A DNA stretch of 64,000 nucleotides, taken from Ruegeria arenilitoris (lineage in GTDB: Bacteria > Pseudomonadota > Alphaproteobacteria > Rhodobacterales > Rhodobacteraceae). Of this stretch, positions 33,359 through 42,396 are shown in pieces. Positions within the stretch are counted from its first letter, which is position 1. Each line of letters begins with the position of its first letter. Both the position numbers and the translations under genes were made by a program. The DNA is taken from the NCBI RefSeq assembly GCF_013030265.1, contig NZ_WPZQ01000003.1, positions 1-64,000 of the forward strand, in the 5' to 3' direction. Under the pieces are notes generated by a model. The model saw only the letters and a list, made by a program, of their open reading frames with translations, was not told where the DNA came from and did not search any database.

Positions 33359-34693
33359 ATGTACACTCGGCGGAGCGCTTTGAAACTCGGGATTGCATCT
33401 TTTCTGGCATCGCTTGGCTCTAGCGTCCATTCGCAGGATCTCGATGGCACCACAGTCATCGTTATAGGTGCGGGTATATCTGGTCTCGCTGCGGGTCAGG
33501 AACTTTTGAGACACGGCGCAAAAGTGATCATATTGGAAGCTGGGGACTATGCTGGTGGACGTATTCGAACCGATATGTCCATGGGTGTTCCATTTGAATA
33601 CGGGGCAGGCTGGATACATGGGCCAAGTTCTGCAAACCCTATTCAGAAGCTTGCGGCGCTGATCAAAGCACCGACCTTTCTAACCGATGACAACAGTCTT
33701 GAAGTTTTCGGACCGGATGGCACCCCACTGACGGACGCAGAGTATCAGCACATCGATGACACATACGAACGTCTGTTGCGCAAGCTGTATCTGCGCGTTT
33801 GGAACAGGGACACAAAAAGCATCAAGGAGGCCATCGCCGACTTGGAACCCGAGGTGCTGAATGACCCTCTGGGCCGGTGGTTGCTCTCTGCCTTTGTTGA
33901 ATTTGATATTGGCGCGGGGATCGAGGATATCTCTGCCGCCAATGCCTTTGCAGATACGGCCTTTGAAGGCGACGATGTCATTTTCACCGAAGGGTATGAC
34001 ACGATCTTGGCTCCGCTGATGAGCGGACTGGACATTCGACTAAGTACCCCGGTCAACCGCATTGCATACGGCGATGACGGTGTGACCGTGAACGGCATCC
34101 CGGCTGACTATGCCATTTGTTCGGTTCCTCTGGGTGTGTTGAAAACCAACGCTATTGAGTTTGACCCACCTCTTCCGACTGACCTGCAAGTGGCAATTGA
34201 CAAGCTTGGCTTTGGCTCGGTGACGAAGATTGCCCTGAGATTTGACAAGGCCTTCTGGGACGAAAAGACCCAGTATTTTGGGATCGTAACTGAGCCAAAG
34301 GGACGGTGGAACTATTGGCTAAACTACCGGACGTTCAGTGAAGAAAACGTTTTGCTTGGTTTGTCTTTTGGCAGTTACGCCCCCATTGCGGATCGAATGA
34401 GTCAATCGGAGATGACTGAAGACGCCTTGGCGGTTCTGCGGTCGGTTTGGGGAGAGCATGTAGTCGAACCGAATACCGTTCTGAGCACACATTGGTCTGA
34501 GTACCCCAATTTTCGAGGGGCTTATTCTTATCCGCAAACCGGCGGGTCAACCGAACAATTTGAAGTCTTTGGTGAACCTGTAGCTGAACGGCTTTTCTTT
34601 GCTGGTGAGCACACGATATTTGATTATCACAGCACAACGCATGGAGCGTTATTGTCAGGCCGGCACGTTGCGACCCGTATCATTGAAAACTAA
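33359..34693 (+). CDS. exported FAD-dependent amine oxidase
   Basis: A 444-residue flavin amine oxidase. A twin-arginine-type leader (MYTRRSALKLGIASFLASLG) precedes the dinucleotide motif TVIVIGAGISGLAAGQEL and the FAD-binding GGRIRTD. Later parts include YGAGWIHGP, NRIAYGDDGVTVNG, YAICSVPLGVLK, and the C-terminal FAD contact RLFFAGEHT. It resembles monoamine/polyamine oxidases, which deaminate amines to aldehydes with H2O2. Periplasmic location is inferred from the leader. It is preceded by about 220 bases without a gene and appears to be a single-gene unit. Confidence 0.87.
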   Translation: MYTRRSALKLGIASFLASLGSSVHSQDLDGTTVIVIGAGISGLAAGQELLRHGAKVIILEAGDYAGGRIRTDMSMGVPFEYGAGWIHGPSSANPIQKLAALIKAPTFLTDDNSLEVFGPDGTPLTDAEYQHIDDTYERLLRKLYLRVWNRDTKSIKEAIADLEPEVLNDPLGRWLLSAFVEFDIGAGIEDISAANAFADTAFEGDDVIFTEGYDTILAPLMSGLDIRLSTPVNRIAYGDDGVTVNGIPADYAICSVPLGVLKTNAIEFDPPLPTDLQVAIDKLGFGSVTKIALRFDKAFWDEKTQYFGIVTEPKGRWNYWLNYRTFSEENVLLGLSFGSYAPIADRMSQSEMTEDALAVLRSVWGEHVVEPNTVLSTHWSEYPNFRGAYSYPQTGGSTEQFEVFGEPVAERLFFAGEHTIFDYHSTTHGALLSGRHVATRIIEN

Positions 34694-35083
34694 AATGCAG
34701 ACCTTCAGATGCAGTGCGGCATTCGGCAAAAAAGGGTTCACTGCCGCAATTCGTTGCCGTTGCGTCAACTGGTCGGACGAGCCAAGAATTATCGTTGGTT
34801 CCACTTCAGTCTTTCTCTCGTAGAGCAGGTTACGGACCACACACCCCAGACGTTCAGCATCAGGTGGAAAATGATAAGTGAGCGGACAAAACGAACATTA
34901 GAAAGTTAGGAGCAAAACCTTCTCCACTCTGTAGCAAAGCCAATGGATGTTTCGTTGCTCTTGGCTCTACGTGCGTGGTGCGTTTTGGCGTAGATCGGAA
35001 CGCTTAAAAAATCCGCTGTTCACTATGGGCACCAAGAATATGTGGCTTGCCAGCAGTCCACGTCCGCATTCGCAACCCTTTGG
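34694..35083. other. intergenic region without a recognisable gene
   Basis: About 390 bases between the amine oxidase and the convergent lysR. No feature beyond short shadow frames was seen; no clear terminator. Confidence 0.4.
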
Positions 35084-35998
35084 CTATCGGATGATTTCCT
35101 CTGCCTTGAACGGGACCAAGCTTTCACGGAACTGTTCGATGAATTCAAGCGTCACAAGTGACGGTTGCTTCAAGATCGGGCGCACAAGCGAGAGTGTATG
35201 TGACAAGATTGGCTTGAACGGCCGATAGCTCAACCCGCGTGCCGCATACTGGATGGCGTCCAACTCACTTACCACAGACACCCCCACACCTTTAACCGCC
35301 AACTCGCAGGCCGCTGTGAACTGCCTGACCTCGATGTGGGAGTTCAATTTGACATTGGCGTTTTGAAACGCTTTTGAGAGGCGCCCAAAAAAGTCGCTGT
35401 CGCGACGTGTGTGAATAATCTTGGCATTTGCAAGATCATGCGGTGTGATCTCGCAGAGGTTTTCCAACTCATGCCCAGTAGGAAACACGCATACTGTGCG
35501 AACATCGATGTTTCTGCTTTCAACAGCCGGATGACCGTTAAAGCTGTCAGTGATACCGAAATCATACTGCTCACCGATCATCCACTCGAGAATACGCTCT
35601 GGTCTGTCTGGCTCGATTGTCATGGTGACACCGGGTCGATCCTCCAAAAACTCGGCGACGACGTTGGGAAGATGGCTGGTAGCGAACCCAGGCAAGCAAG
35701 CGACACGGATGTGCCCGGCCTTGCGCTGTGTGATGTCCTGACTGACATCAGAGATCTGTTTCATGAGTTCCAGAACTCGCTCTACGCTGGGCTGTAGATA
35801 GCGGACCTCCTGTGTTGGCACCAAACGACCCTTGCTCCGGTCAAAAAGTTGAAACCCAAGCGATTTTTCCAAATCTGATAGCAGTCTGCTGACAGCAGGT
35901 TGACTGACCCCAAGTTCTGCCGCCGCCCCGGTCACCGAACCACTGGTGGTCACAGCCATAAGCGCTTCTAGTTGTCTAATTCTCAAGATTTGGCTCAT
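35084..35998 (-). CDS. LysR-family regulator divergent from ugp
   Basis: A 304-residue LysR regulator. Residues 1-60 carry the helix-turn-helix (RQLEALMAVTTSGSVTGAAAELGVSQPAVSRLLSDLEKSLG), and the remainder is the effector-binding domain (HIRVACLPGFATSHLPNVVAEFL). Start ATG 35998 (MSQILRIRQL) is the family-typical start; the longer frame to 36178 would run into ugpB. It is divergent from ugpB with about 180 AT-rich bases between, so it may activate the ugp operon. In E. coli ugp is controlled by PhoB; no Pho box was seen here. Confidence 0.88.
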   Translation of the reverse strand: MSQILRIRQLEALMAVTTSGSVTGAAAELGVSQPAVSRLLSDLEKSLGFQLFDRSKGRLVPTQEVRYLQPSVERVLELMKQISDVSQDITQRKAGHIRVACLPGFATSHLPNVVAEFLEDRPGVTMTIEPDRPERILEWMIGEQYDFGITDSFNGHPAVESRNIDVRTVCVFPTGHELENLCEITPHDLANAKIIHTRRDSDFFGRLSKAFQNANVKLNSHIEVRQFTAACELAVKGVGVSVVSELDAIQYAARGLSYRPFKPILSHTLSLVRPILKQPSLVTLEFIEQFRESLVPFKAEEIIR

Positions 35999-36029
35999 GA
36001 TTGGTTCCGATTTCCGGTGCGTCCCGCCA

Positions 36030-36090
36030 CCATATAATATAATGTTATGTTTTTTGCCAATAATAAGGTCTTGAATTATATTTTGCCATC
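36030..36090. promoter_or_regulatory. AT-rich promoter region between lysR and ugpB
   Basis: The divergent spacer holds an unusually AT-rich stretch with TATAATATAATGTTATG and ATTATATTTTG elements, capable of several imperfect dyads of LysR T-N11-A type. No single operator can be fixed by eye. Confidence 0.35.
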
Positions 36091-36176
36091 GGTAACGTCG
36101 TTGGGATAATAAGCCCACCAGATGCGCCATGCGCTTGGTGTTAGTGAACGCATCAATTTGATGCATGGGAGGAATC

Positions 36177-37487
36177 ATGAATAAGCAATTTCTCGGCGCT
36201 CTCGCCGTAACTACTGCGTTGTCCCCCGTGGCGGCGATGGCGCAGACCGAAGTTCAATTCTGGCATGCCTTTACCGGTCGACTGGGTGATCTTGTGAAAG
36301 CCCAGGTTGAAGAGTTCAACGCCAGCCAGGATGAGTTCGTCATAGTCGAGAGCCACAAGGGCAACTACTCGGAAACTCTGAACGCAGGTATCGCGGCTTT
36401 CCGCGCGGGTGAGCAGCCGCATATCCTGATGGTTTTCGAGGTTGGCACTGCAACGATGATGTCGGCGGAAGGTGCGATCAAACCAGTTCACGAAGTGATG
36501 GCCGAAAGCGGTGCGTCCTTTGACCCTGACGCCTATATCGGCGCCGTCAAAGGGTATTATACGACCACAGATGGCGACATGCTTTCCCTGCCCTTCAACT
36601 CTTCGACGCCGGTTTTGTGGGTCAACCGCAACGCCATGGAAGCGGCGGGTGTCGATCCTGATACAGACCTGTCCACTTGGGAAAAAGTCGGTGACGTACT
36701 TGAACAGCTGAAAGCCGGTGGCGAAGACTGCCCGCTGGTGACCGCATGGCAAAGCTGGATCCACCTCGAGAACCTTTCAGCCTACCACGATGTTCCATTT
36801 GCGTCGCAAGACAACGGCTTTGCCGGACTGGATACCGAGCTGATGCTGAACGGTCCGACCCAAGTTGCACACCTGACTGCAATGGGTGACTGGGCCAAAG
36901 ACGGAAAGTTCATCTACACAGGTCGCAGAAACGAAGGTGGCGCGAACTTCCGCGCTGGCGAATGCGCCTTGTTCACCGAAAGCTCGGCAGGTTATGCCGG
37001 GATCAGCTCAGAAGCGGAGTTCGACTTTGATGTACGCCCGCTGCCCTATTGGGAATCGGCCGTGAGCGAGCCACAGAACACCATCATTGGTGGCGCCTCG
37101 CTGTGGGTGATGGAAGGTCATGACCCCGAAGAGTACAAGGGCGTCGGAGAGTTCCTGAGCTTCCTGTCATCACCTGATGTACAAGCGGCCTGGCACCAGA
37201 ACACCGGTTATCTTCCGATCACCTCAGAAGCTGGTGAGGTTACTCGTGCCGCAGGTTTTTATGATGAAAACCCAGGCACCGACATCGCAGTCATTCAAAT
37301 GACAGCGAAAGAACCAACTACAAACTCGAAAGGCCTGCGTCTGGGATCGTTCGATCAGATTCGTGGCATCATTGACGAAGAACTTGAGGCCGTCTGGTCC
37401 GGTGAGAAGACCGCTCAGGAAGCAATGGACAGCGCGAAAGAGCGCGGTGACGCGCTGTTGCGCCGTTTCGAATCCGCCAATCAATAA
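36177..37487 (+). CDS. ugpB: sn-glycerol-3-phosphate ABC transporter substrate-binding protein
   Basis: A 436-residue periplasmic protein with a cleavable signal (NKQFLGALAVTTALSPVAAMA). It carries the UgpB-typical stretch FEVGTATMM, FNSSTPVLWVNRNAME, and FFAE-type C-terminal helix EEALEAVW replaced here by DEELEAVWSGEKTAQEAMD. It captures glycerol-3-phosphate or its diesters. Start ATG 36177 has GGGAGGA. First gene of ugpBAECQ, with a terminator-like hairpin immediately after it, which would make UgpB more abundant than the permease proteins. Confidence 0.93.
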   Translation: MNKQFLGALAVTTALSPVAAMAQTEVQFWHAFTGRLGDLVKAQVEEFNASQDEFVIVESHKGNYSETLNAGIAAFRAGEQPHILMVFEVGTATMMSAEGAIKPVHEVMAESGASFDPDAYIGAVKGYYTTTDGDMLSLPFNSSTPVLWVNRNAMEAAGVDPDTDLSTWEKVGDVLEQLKAGGEDCPLVTAWQSWIHLENLSAYHDVPFASQDNGFAGLDTELMLNGPTQVAHLTAMGDWAKDGKFIYTGRRNEGGANFRAGECALFTESSAGYAGISSEAEFDFDVRPLPYWESAVSEPQNTIIGGASLWVMEGHDPEEYKGVGEFLSFLSSPDVQAAWHQNTGYLPITSEAGEVTRAAGFYDENPGTDIAVIQMTAKEPTTNSKGLRLGSFDQIRGIIDEELEAVWSGEKTAQEAMDSAKERGDALLRRFESANQ

Positions 37488-37498
37488 GTCGTAATTCG

Positions 37499-37533
37499 AT
37501 GCGGGCCTTTTCAGGGCCCGCATTTTCTTTCTT
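37499..37533 (+). terminator. attenuator/partial terminator between ugpB and ugpA
   Basis: ATGCGGGCC (37499-37507), loop TTTTCAG, GGCCCGCAT (37515-37523), then TTTCTTTCTT. A 9 bp perfect stem with a pyrimidine run 12 bases after the ugpB stop is a classic arrangement for reducing transcription into the permease genes. Confidence 0.8.
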
Positions 37534-37548
37534 CAGTGGACTATCAGG

Positions 37549-38430
37549 ATGGAAAAACGCGTTACCTTTCGCGGCTGGCTTTTGCCATTGGCGCTGATCG
37601 CCCCGCAGGTCATCATTTCCGCTGTATTCTTTTTCTATCCGGCTGGGCAGGCTGTTTGGCAATCTCTGTTCATACCTGATCCTTTTGGGCTGTCGTCCCA
37701 ATTTGTGGGGCTCGGCAACTTTGAGTTCCTGCTGAGCGATAAGTTTTACCGCGCGTCGTTTGTGACAACTGCAGTGTTTTCAACGCTCGTAACGCTGTGC
37801 TCAATGATCCCGGCTTTGTTTCTGGCGGTCATTGCGGATCGCCTGATCAAGGGATCGGGGGTCTATCGGACGCTGCTGATCTGGCCCTACGCCGTTGCCC
37901 CCGCCGTGGCCGGTGTCCTGTGGCTGTTCATGTTCAACACGCGTGTTGGTGTCGTGTCGTGGTACCTCGGCCAGCTTGGCTATGACTGGAACCACGTTCT
38001 GAACGGCACCGAAGCCATGGGACTGGTGGTCGTTGCTTCGGCCTGGGGGCGTATCAGCTATAACTTCCTGTTCTTTTTCGCGGCACTGCAATCAGTCCCA
38101 AGATCGGTGATTGAGGCTGCTGCGATTGACGGTGCGCGCTTCTGGCGCCGGTTCTTCACGATCGTGCTGCCGCTTTTGTCACCAACCGCGTTCTTCCTGT
38201 TGGTGGTCAATGTCGTCTACGCCTTCTTTGAAACCTTCGGCGTGATCCACACGATTACCGGCGGTGGTCCACAACAGGCGACGACTATTCTGGTCTACAA
38301 GGTCTTCTCGGATGGGTTCGTCGGACAGGACCTCGGTTCATCTTCGGCACAATCAGTCATCCTGCTGATCGTTGTCGGCCTGCTGACCGTCATTCAATTC
38401 AAATACGTGGAAAAAAGGGTGCATTACTGA
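37549..38430 (+). CDS. ugpA: sn-glycerol-3-phosphate ABC transporter permease UgpA
   Basis: A 293-residue permease with six hydrophobic segments, starting with [21 protein letters not shown]. The inner-membrane EAA loop reads [25 protein letters not shown], the contact site for the ATPase UgpC. Position between ugpB and ugpE, and the typical length, support UgpA. Its stop overlaps the ugpE start as TGATG. Confidence 0.93.
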   Translation: MEKRVTFRGWLLPLALIAPQVIISAVFFFYPAGQAVWQSLFIPDPFGLSSQFVGLGNFEFLLSDKFYRASFVTTAVFSTLVTLCSMIPALFLAVIADRLIKGSGVYRTLLIWPYAVAPAVAGVLWLFMFNTRVGVVSWYLGQLGYDWNHVLNGTEAMGLVVVASAWGRISYNFLFFFAALQSVPRSVIEAAAIDGARFWRRFFTIVLPLLSPTAFFLLVVNVVYAFFETFGVIHTITGGGPQQATTILVYKVFSDGFVGQDLGSSSAQSVILLIVVGLLTVIQFKYVEKRVHY

Positions 38431-39287
38431 TGGCAGCCCAACAACACGGAATGGTCGAAAAACGCGGGATGGGCATCTGGCTGACCCATGCCATGATGAT
38501 CCTTGGCGTATTAATCATCTTTTTCCCGATCTGGCTGGCATTCGTGGCGTCGACTGTGACCCAGCCGGAAATCGTATCGCCACCCATGCCAATTCTTCCC
38601 GGCGATCAGTTCTGGGAAAACTACAAGGCCGCGCTGTTTTCTGGTGTGAATGTCCCTGTCGCCACCATGCTGTTCAACAGCCTCGTGATGGCGATTGGGA
38701 TTGCGGTGGGCAAAATCGTGATCTCACTGCTTTCTGCCTTTGCGATTGTCTACTTTCGCTTTCCCGGGCGGACGACGTTCTTTTGGCTGATTTTCCTGAC
38801 GCTCATGTTGCCGGTTGAAGTTCGAATTGTTCCAACATTCGAAGTTGTTGCCGGGTTCGGCATGCTCAACAGCTACTATGGGCTTATCTTCCCCTTGATC
38901 GCCTCTGCCACGGCGACGTTTCTGTTCCGTCAGTTCTTTCTAACGATCCCAGATGAACTGGCCGAAGCTGCTCGAGTAGATGGAGCCCGTCCGATGCGGT
39001 TCTTCATTGATATCGTGGTGCCCATGAGCCGGACCAACATCGCGGCGTTGTTCGTGATCCTGTTCATCTATGGGTGGAACCAATATCTCTGGCCGCTTTT
39101 GATCACCACCGACCCCGAAATGAACACCATCGTGATGGGTATCAAACAGATGTTCCCCTCCGGTGATGATGTGGCCGAATGGCCAGTCATTATGGCGACG
39201 TCCATTCTGGCAATGATCCCGCCGGTCATCGTGGTTGTGTCGATGCAAAAGCTCTTTGTGCGCGGCCTTGTCGATAGCGAGAAGTAA
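38430..39287 (+). CDS. ugpE: sn-glycerol-3-phosphate ABC transporter permease UgpE
   Basis: A 285-residue permease with six hydrophobic segments and the EAA loop [26 protein letters not shown]. It forms the channel with UgpA. N-terminus [28 protein letters not shown] is typical of UgpE. TGATG overlap with ugpA and a 3-base gap to ugpC indicate tight translational coupling. Confidence 0.93.
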   Translation: MAAQQHGMVEKRGMGIWLTHAMMILGVLIIFFPIWLAFVASTVTQPEIVSPPMPILPGDQFWENYKAALFSGVNVPVATMLFNSLVMAIGIAVGKIVISLLSAFAIVYFRFPGRTTFFWLIFLTLMLPVEVRIVPTFEVVAGFGMLNSYYGLIFPLIASATATFLFRQFFLTIPDELAEAARVDGARPMRFFIDIVVPMSRTNIAALFVILFIYGWNQYLWPLLITTDPEMNTIVMGIKQMFPSGDDVAEWPVIMATSILAMIPPVIVVVSMQKLFVRGLVDSEK

Positions 39288-39290
39288 GAA

Positions 39291-40346
39291 ATGGCAACAG
39301 TAACCCTTGAGAATGTCAAAAAGAGCTTCGGCCCAACCGACGTCATCCATGGCATCGACATAGATATCGCGGACGGTGAGTTCATCGTAATTGTTGGGCC
39401 GTCGGGCTGCGGGAAATCCACGCTACTCCGGATGGTTGCAGGTCTGGAAACCGTAACTGCGGGAGAAATCCGGATCGGAGAGGAACGGGCTAACGACAAG
39501 GAACCAATGGATCGCGATATCGCGATGGTGTTTCAGAACTATGCGCTCTACCCACATATGTCCGTGCGGCAGAACATGGGATATGGCCTGAAAATCGCCA
39601 AGTTACCCAAGGCTGAAATCGATCAAAAAGTGACCGAAGCTGCCAAGCTGTTGCAGCTGGAACCCTTACTGGATCGCAAACCCAGACAGCTGTCAGGCGG
39701 CCAGCGTCAGCGCGTGGCAATGGGCCGGGCTATTGTCCGGGAGCCAGCCGTCTTCCTGTTTGATGAACCGCTTTCGAACCTCGACGCCAAACTGCGTGTT
39801 CAGATGCGCTTGGAAATCCGCGAACTTCAGGAAAAGCTAGGGATCACTGCGCTATATGTCACCCATGATCAGGTCGAGGCCATGACTATGGCTGACAGAA
39901 TGATCGTCATGAACGGCGGTATCGCCGAACAGATTGGTACGCCCCTTGAGGTTTACGAAACACCACAGACGCTGTTTGCTGCACAATTCATTGGCAGTCC
40001 TGCGATGAATGTTTTTGAAGCCCGGCGTAAAAATGGTTCGATCAAAATTGGTGATCTTGAGGTGGGCCCGTCCACCGGAGCAGACATGGTCGTCAAACTT
40101 GGCATACGGCCAGAGCATCTATTGTTGGATGAAAACGGGCCCTTAGAAGCGACGATTCAGATGGCTGAACCCCTAGGCGCGAACACGCTGTTGCACGGTC
40201 ACCTGGCCAATTCAGACGGTACGATCACGATAAGCCTCCCGGGCGTCCATCCGATTGAAGGTCGACATCCGAACATGAGGTTCTCTGTCAAGCCTGAGCA
40301 TATGCACCTATTTGATCCTGCAACCGGCAAAAGGCTGGATAGCTAA
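39291..40346 (+). CDS. ugpC: sn-glycerol-3-phosphate ABC transporter ATPase UgpC
   Basis: A 351-residue ABC ATPase of the MalK/UgpC type: Walker [10 protein letters not shown] at about 38-46, Q-loop, signature LSGGQRQR, Walker [13 protein letters not shown]-loop [11 protein letters not shown], and a C-terminal TOBE domain ([13 protein letters not shown]) where regulatory input binds. It energises UgpAE. Its stop overlaps ugpQ as TAATG. Confidence 0.94.
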   Translation: MATVTLENVKKSFGPTDVIHGIDIDIADGEFIVIVGPSGCGKSTLLRMVAGLETVTAGEIRIGEERANDKEPMDRDIAMVFQNYALYPHMSVRQNMGYGLKIAKLPKAEIDQKVTEAAKLLQLEPLLDRKPRQLSGGQRQRVAMGRAIVREPAVFLFDEPLSNLDAKLRVQMRLEIRELQEKLGITALYVTHDQVEAMTMADRMIVMNGGIAEQIGTPLEVYETPQTLFAAQFIGSPAMNVFEARRKNGSIKIGDLEVGPSTGADMVVKLGIRPEHLLLDENGPLEATIQMAEPLGANTLLHGHLANSDGTITISLPGVHPIEGRHPNMRFSVKPEHMHLFDPATGKRLDS

Positions 40347-41293
40347 TGGGTTTTCCACAGGTCGAAGCATTTCGCGGAGGCGAAAATGTCATCCGCGTCG
40401 TGGGCCATCGCGGCGCACGCGGGATTCTGCCAGAAAACAGCATGCTCGGGTTCGAGTTTTCGCTGTCAATCGGCGTGCCGCTGCTCGAGTTTGATGTCGT
40501 TCTCACCGCAGACAACGTGCCGGTTATTACTCATAATCACCGACTGCACGGGCCGACTTTTCGCGACACGAACGGTCAGTTCTTGACTGGCGAGGAACCA
40601 AAAGTCTCTTCGCTTACTTATGAACAGATCCGACAGTTCGACATCGGGCGATTGGACGGGCAATCGGCCTATGGTCGTCGTTTTCCGGATCAGGCTCAAC
40701 TGGACGGCGTTCAAGCGCCAAGGCTTCTGGATCTGCTCAATTTGATCGATGATCCCAAATACGGCGATGCCTATCTGATGCTCGAACTGAAGTCGGATCC
40801 TGACCTGGCTCACGATGCGCCTTCCAGAGAGAACTTTGTCGGGCGAGTTCTTCAGGAAGTTCGTGACAAAGGTCTGTCATCGCGCGCGGTATTGCACAGT
40901 TTCGACTGGAATCTGTTGGAGGAATGCCAGCGACAAGCCCCTGACATGCCGTCTTCTTATCTTACCCAGCTTCCGGAAAATGCGGACGATGTTGGCGAAG
41001 ATTCCTCGAAAGCTGTCTGTCCGGACTTTCGCGGCCGTCGCGATGAAATTCCATCGCTGGTCAAACAAGCCGGCGGTTCGCTTTGGTGCCCATACTATGC
41101 GGATGTAACAGCAGAAAATGTGGCACTTGCAAAAGAGCTGGGCCTGTGTGTTGCCGTGTGGACGGTCAATGAGCACGAAGAGATAGGTAGGATGATCGAC
41201 CTTCGCGTGGACGCAATCGTATCTGACTATCCTGGACGGGTTCAAAGGCAGCTGTCGGATTTAGGCATGGGTTGGCACGTCACTCACCAGTGA
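40346..41293 (+). CDS. ugpQ: glycerophosphodiester phosphodiesterase
   Basis: A 315-residue GDPD-family hydrolase. The catalytic start is GHRGARGILPENSMLGFEF with the HR and E-N-S metal/acid residues, then LLEFDVVLTADNVPVITHNHRL with the E-x-D and catalytic His, and MLELKSD with the metal-binding Glu. It hydrolyses glycerophosphodiesters taken up by UgpBAEC to glycerol-3-phosphate and an alcohol such as choline. No signal peptide, so it is cytoplasmic, as E. coli UgpQ. Last gene of ugpBAECQ. Confidence 0.92.
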   Translation: MGFPQVEAFRGGENVIRVVGHRGARGILPENSMLGFEFSLSIGVPLLEFDVVLTADNVPVITHNHRLHGPTFRDTNGQFLTGEEPKVSSLTYEQIRQFDIGRLDGQSAYGRRFPDQAQLDGVQAPRLLDLLNLIDDPKYGDAYLMLELKSDPDLAHDAPSRENFVGRVLQEVRDKGLSSRAVLHSFDWNLLEECQRQAPDMPSSYLTQLPENADDVGEDSSKAVCPDFRGRRDEIPSLVKQAGGSLWCPYYADVTAENVALAKELGLCVAVWTVNEHEEIGRMIDLRVDAIVSDYPGRVQRQLSDLGMGWHVTHQ

Positions 41294-41588
41294 TTTTTAC
41301 GTCATAATTATCCGACGCCAATCATGTTTCTTCCAGTTTCGGTCAGAAAGGAACAACCGCGTCACTACTTCGATCTGCCTTGTTAGACGAAAGGCATAGA
41401 GACTCGTCGGAGTTCGCCACGTGGAAGATCGGCAGAAACGGGCGGACTTCCCATCTGATCTCTAATTCCGTGACGCAACTCCAGACCGTGCCCAAATTTT
41501 CAGAAGTGTGACCCGCGTCACTGACACACGCGTTGGAACCGGCAATACTGAGGGCATTAGTTGATTGCGCTTGAATATATTACAAAGC
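41294..41588. other. gene-free stretch after ugpQ
   Basis: About 295 bases with no plausible coding frame. It leads into a TATATT -10-like element (41577-41582) and the small-RNA candidate that follows. Confidence 0.4.
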
Positions 41589-41650
41589 GCAGATTTTCAT
41601 TATCCTCCCTGTGGACTGGGGCGCGCTTTTGACCGGCGCGCCCTTTTTTA
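41589..41650 (+). ncRNA. candidate small RNA with anti-Shine-Dalgarno motif and intrinsic terminator
   Basis: A short plus-strand segment in a gene-free region. TATATT (41577-41582) could be a -10; the following ~60 bases contain TCCTCC (41603-41608), complementary to ribosome-binding sites and recalling CCUCC-motif small RNAs of Rhodobacter. They end in a strong terminator. The -35 is poor, and the hairpin could instead end a long ugp transcript or its 3' fragment. Confidence 0.35.
41619..41649 (+). terminator. strong intrinsic terminator
   Basis: GGGCGCGC (41619-41626), 9-base loop, GCGCGCCC (41636-41643), then TTTTTT. It lies 325 bases after ugpQ and belongs either to that transcript or to a small RNA. 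Confidence 0.85.
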
Positions 41651-41907
41651 GTTCGGCGGCTCGTTTTCGATTTCGCGGATTTGGCACGCATGCCGACGAG
41701 AGCAATCAGCCCAATCTGTGGGTCGCATAAAAACATGGCCAGTTGTTTTGTTGAACTGACTGTGCAGCAACGTATGCCGCCAACGGGCCAAAACTGGTGT
41801 CTTTTCTCAAAACCTTGACGTGCCAGCGCAATAAATCTGAGCCGCAGGTTGCCAAATTGAGTGCACACACAGCGTGTCAAACACACTCAACTGAAAGGAG
41901 CCAAACG

Positions 41908-42243
41908 ATGAAAAAGGTAATGATTGCAACCGCTACGGTGTTCACCCTTGTTACAAGTGCTGGAATGTCCATGGCGCATCCATCATTTGGCCACGCAGCA
42001 TTGGGTGGAGGTGAGTTGTCCCGTCCGAACCTGAGCGCCCACCTGGAATCGAACGAAACCTTCGGGACCGAATTGCCGGTTGCGGGGCTGGGCGGGGCCG
42101 ACTGGAGTGCAGTTAATGGAGACTCCGAGGCTGCCATCAACAGAGAATTTGAACCGGGTCTTAGTGCGGTGCCACTGGGTTCCATATGCAGCGAGATTCC
42201 TCCCCACCAAAAACACCATAGCAAATATTCGCCATGCTATTGA
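41908..42243 (+). CDS. small exported protein of unknown function
   Basis: A 111-residue protein from ATG 41908, preceded by AAAGGAG. The signal peptide reads KKVMIATATVFTLVTSAGMSMA. The mature part is Ser/Gly/Glu-rich with GLGGADWSAVNGD and ends in a His/Lys-rich tail with two cysteines (ICSEIPPHQKHHSKYSPCY). No family was recognised. It is convergent with the AraC regulator. The good ribosome site and clear signal make it a real gene rather than chance. Confidence 0.72.
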   Translation: MKKVMIATATVFTLVTSAGMSMAHPSFGHAALGGGELSRPNLSAHLESNETFGTELPVAGLGGADWSAVNGDSEAAINREFEPGLSAVPLGSICSEIPPHQKHHSKYSPCY

Positions 42244-42396
42244 TCCAAGGAGAGCTTTTCGTTGCGTCTTGGTGAAGTCCCCCGGAACTGTGACGAAAGC
42301 TCCACGGCTTCTTATTTGATCGCGGTTTCCATGACGAAACGCCAGAACATGCTTTAATTCACCGTCCCAGACGAATTTGAGCAACCTGAGATCGCT

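Noticed and set aside
36153-36764. 203-codon minus-strand frame within ugpB.
   Set aside because: Antisense to ugpB, with its clear motifs and ribosome site; shadow.
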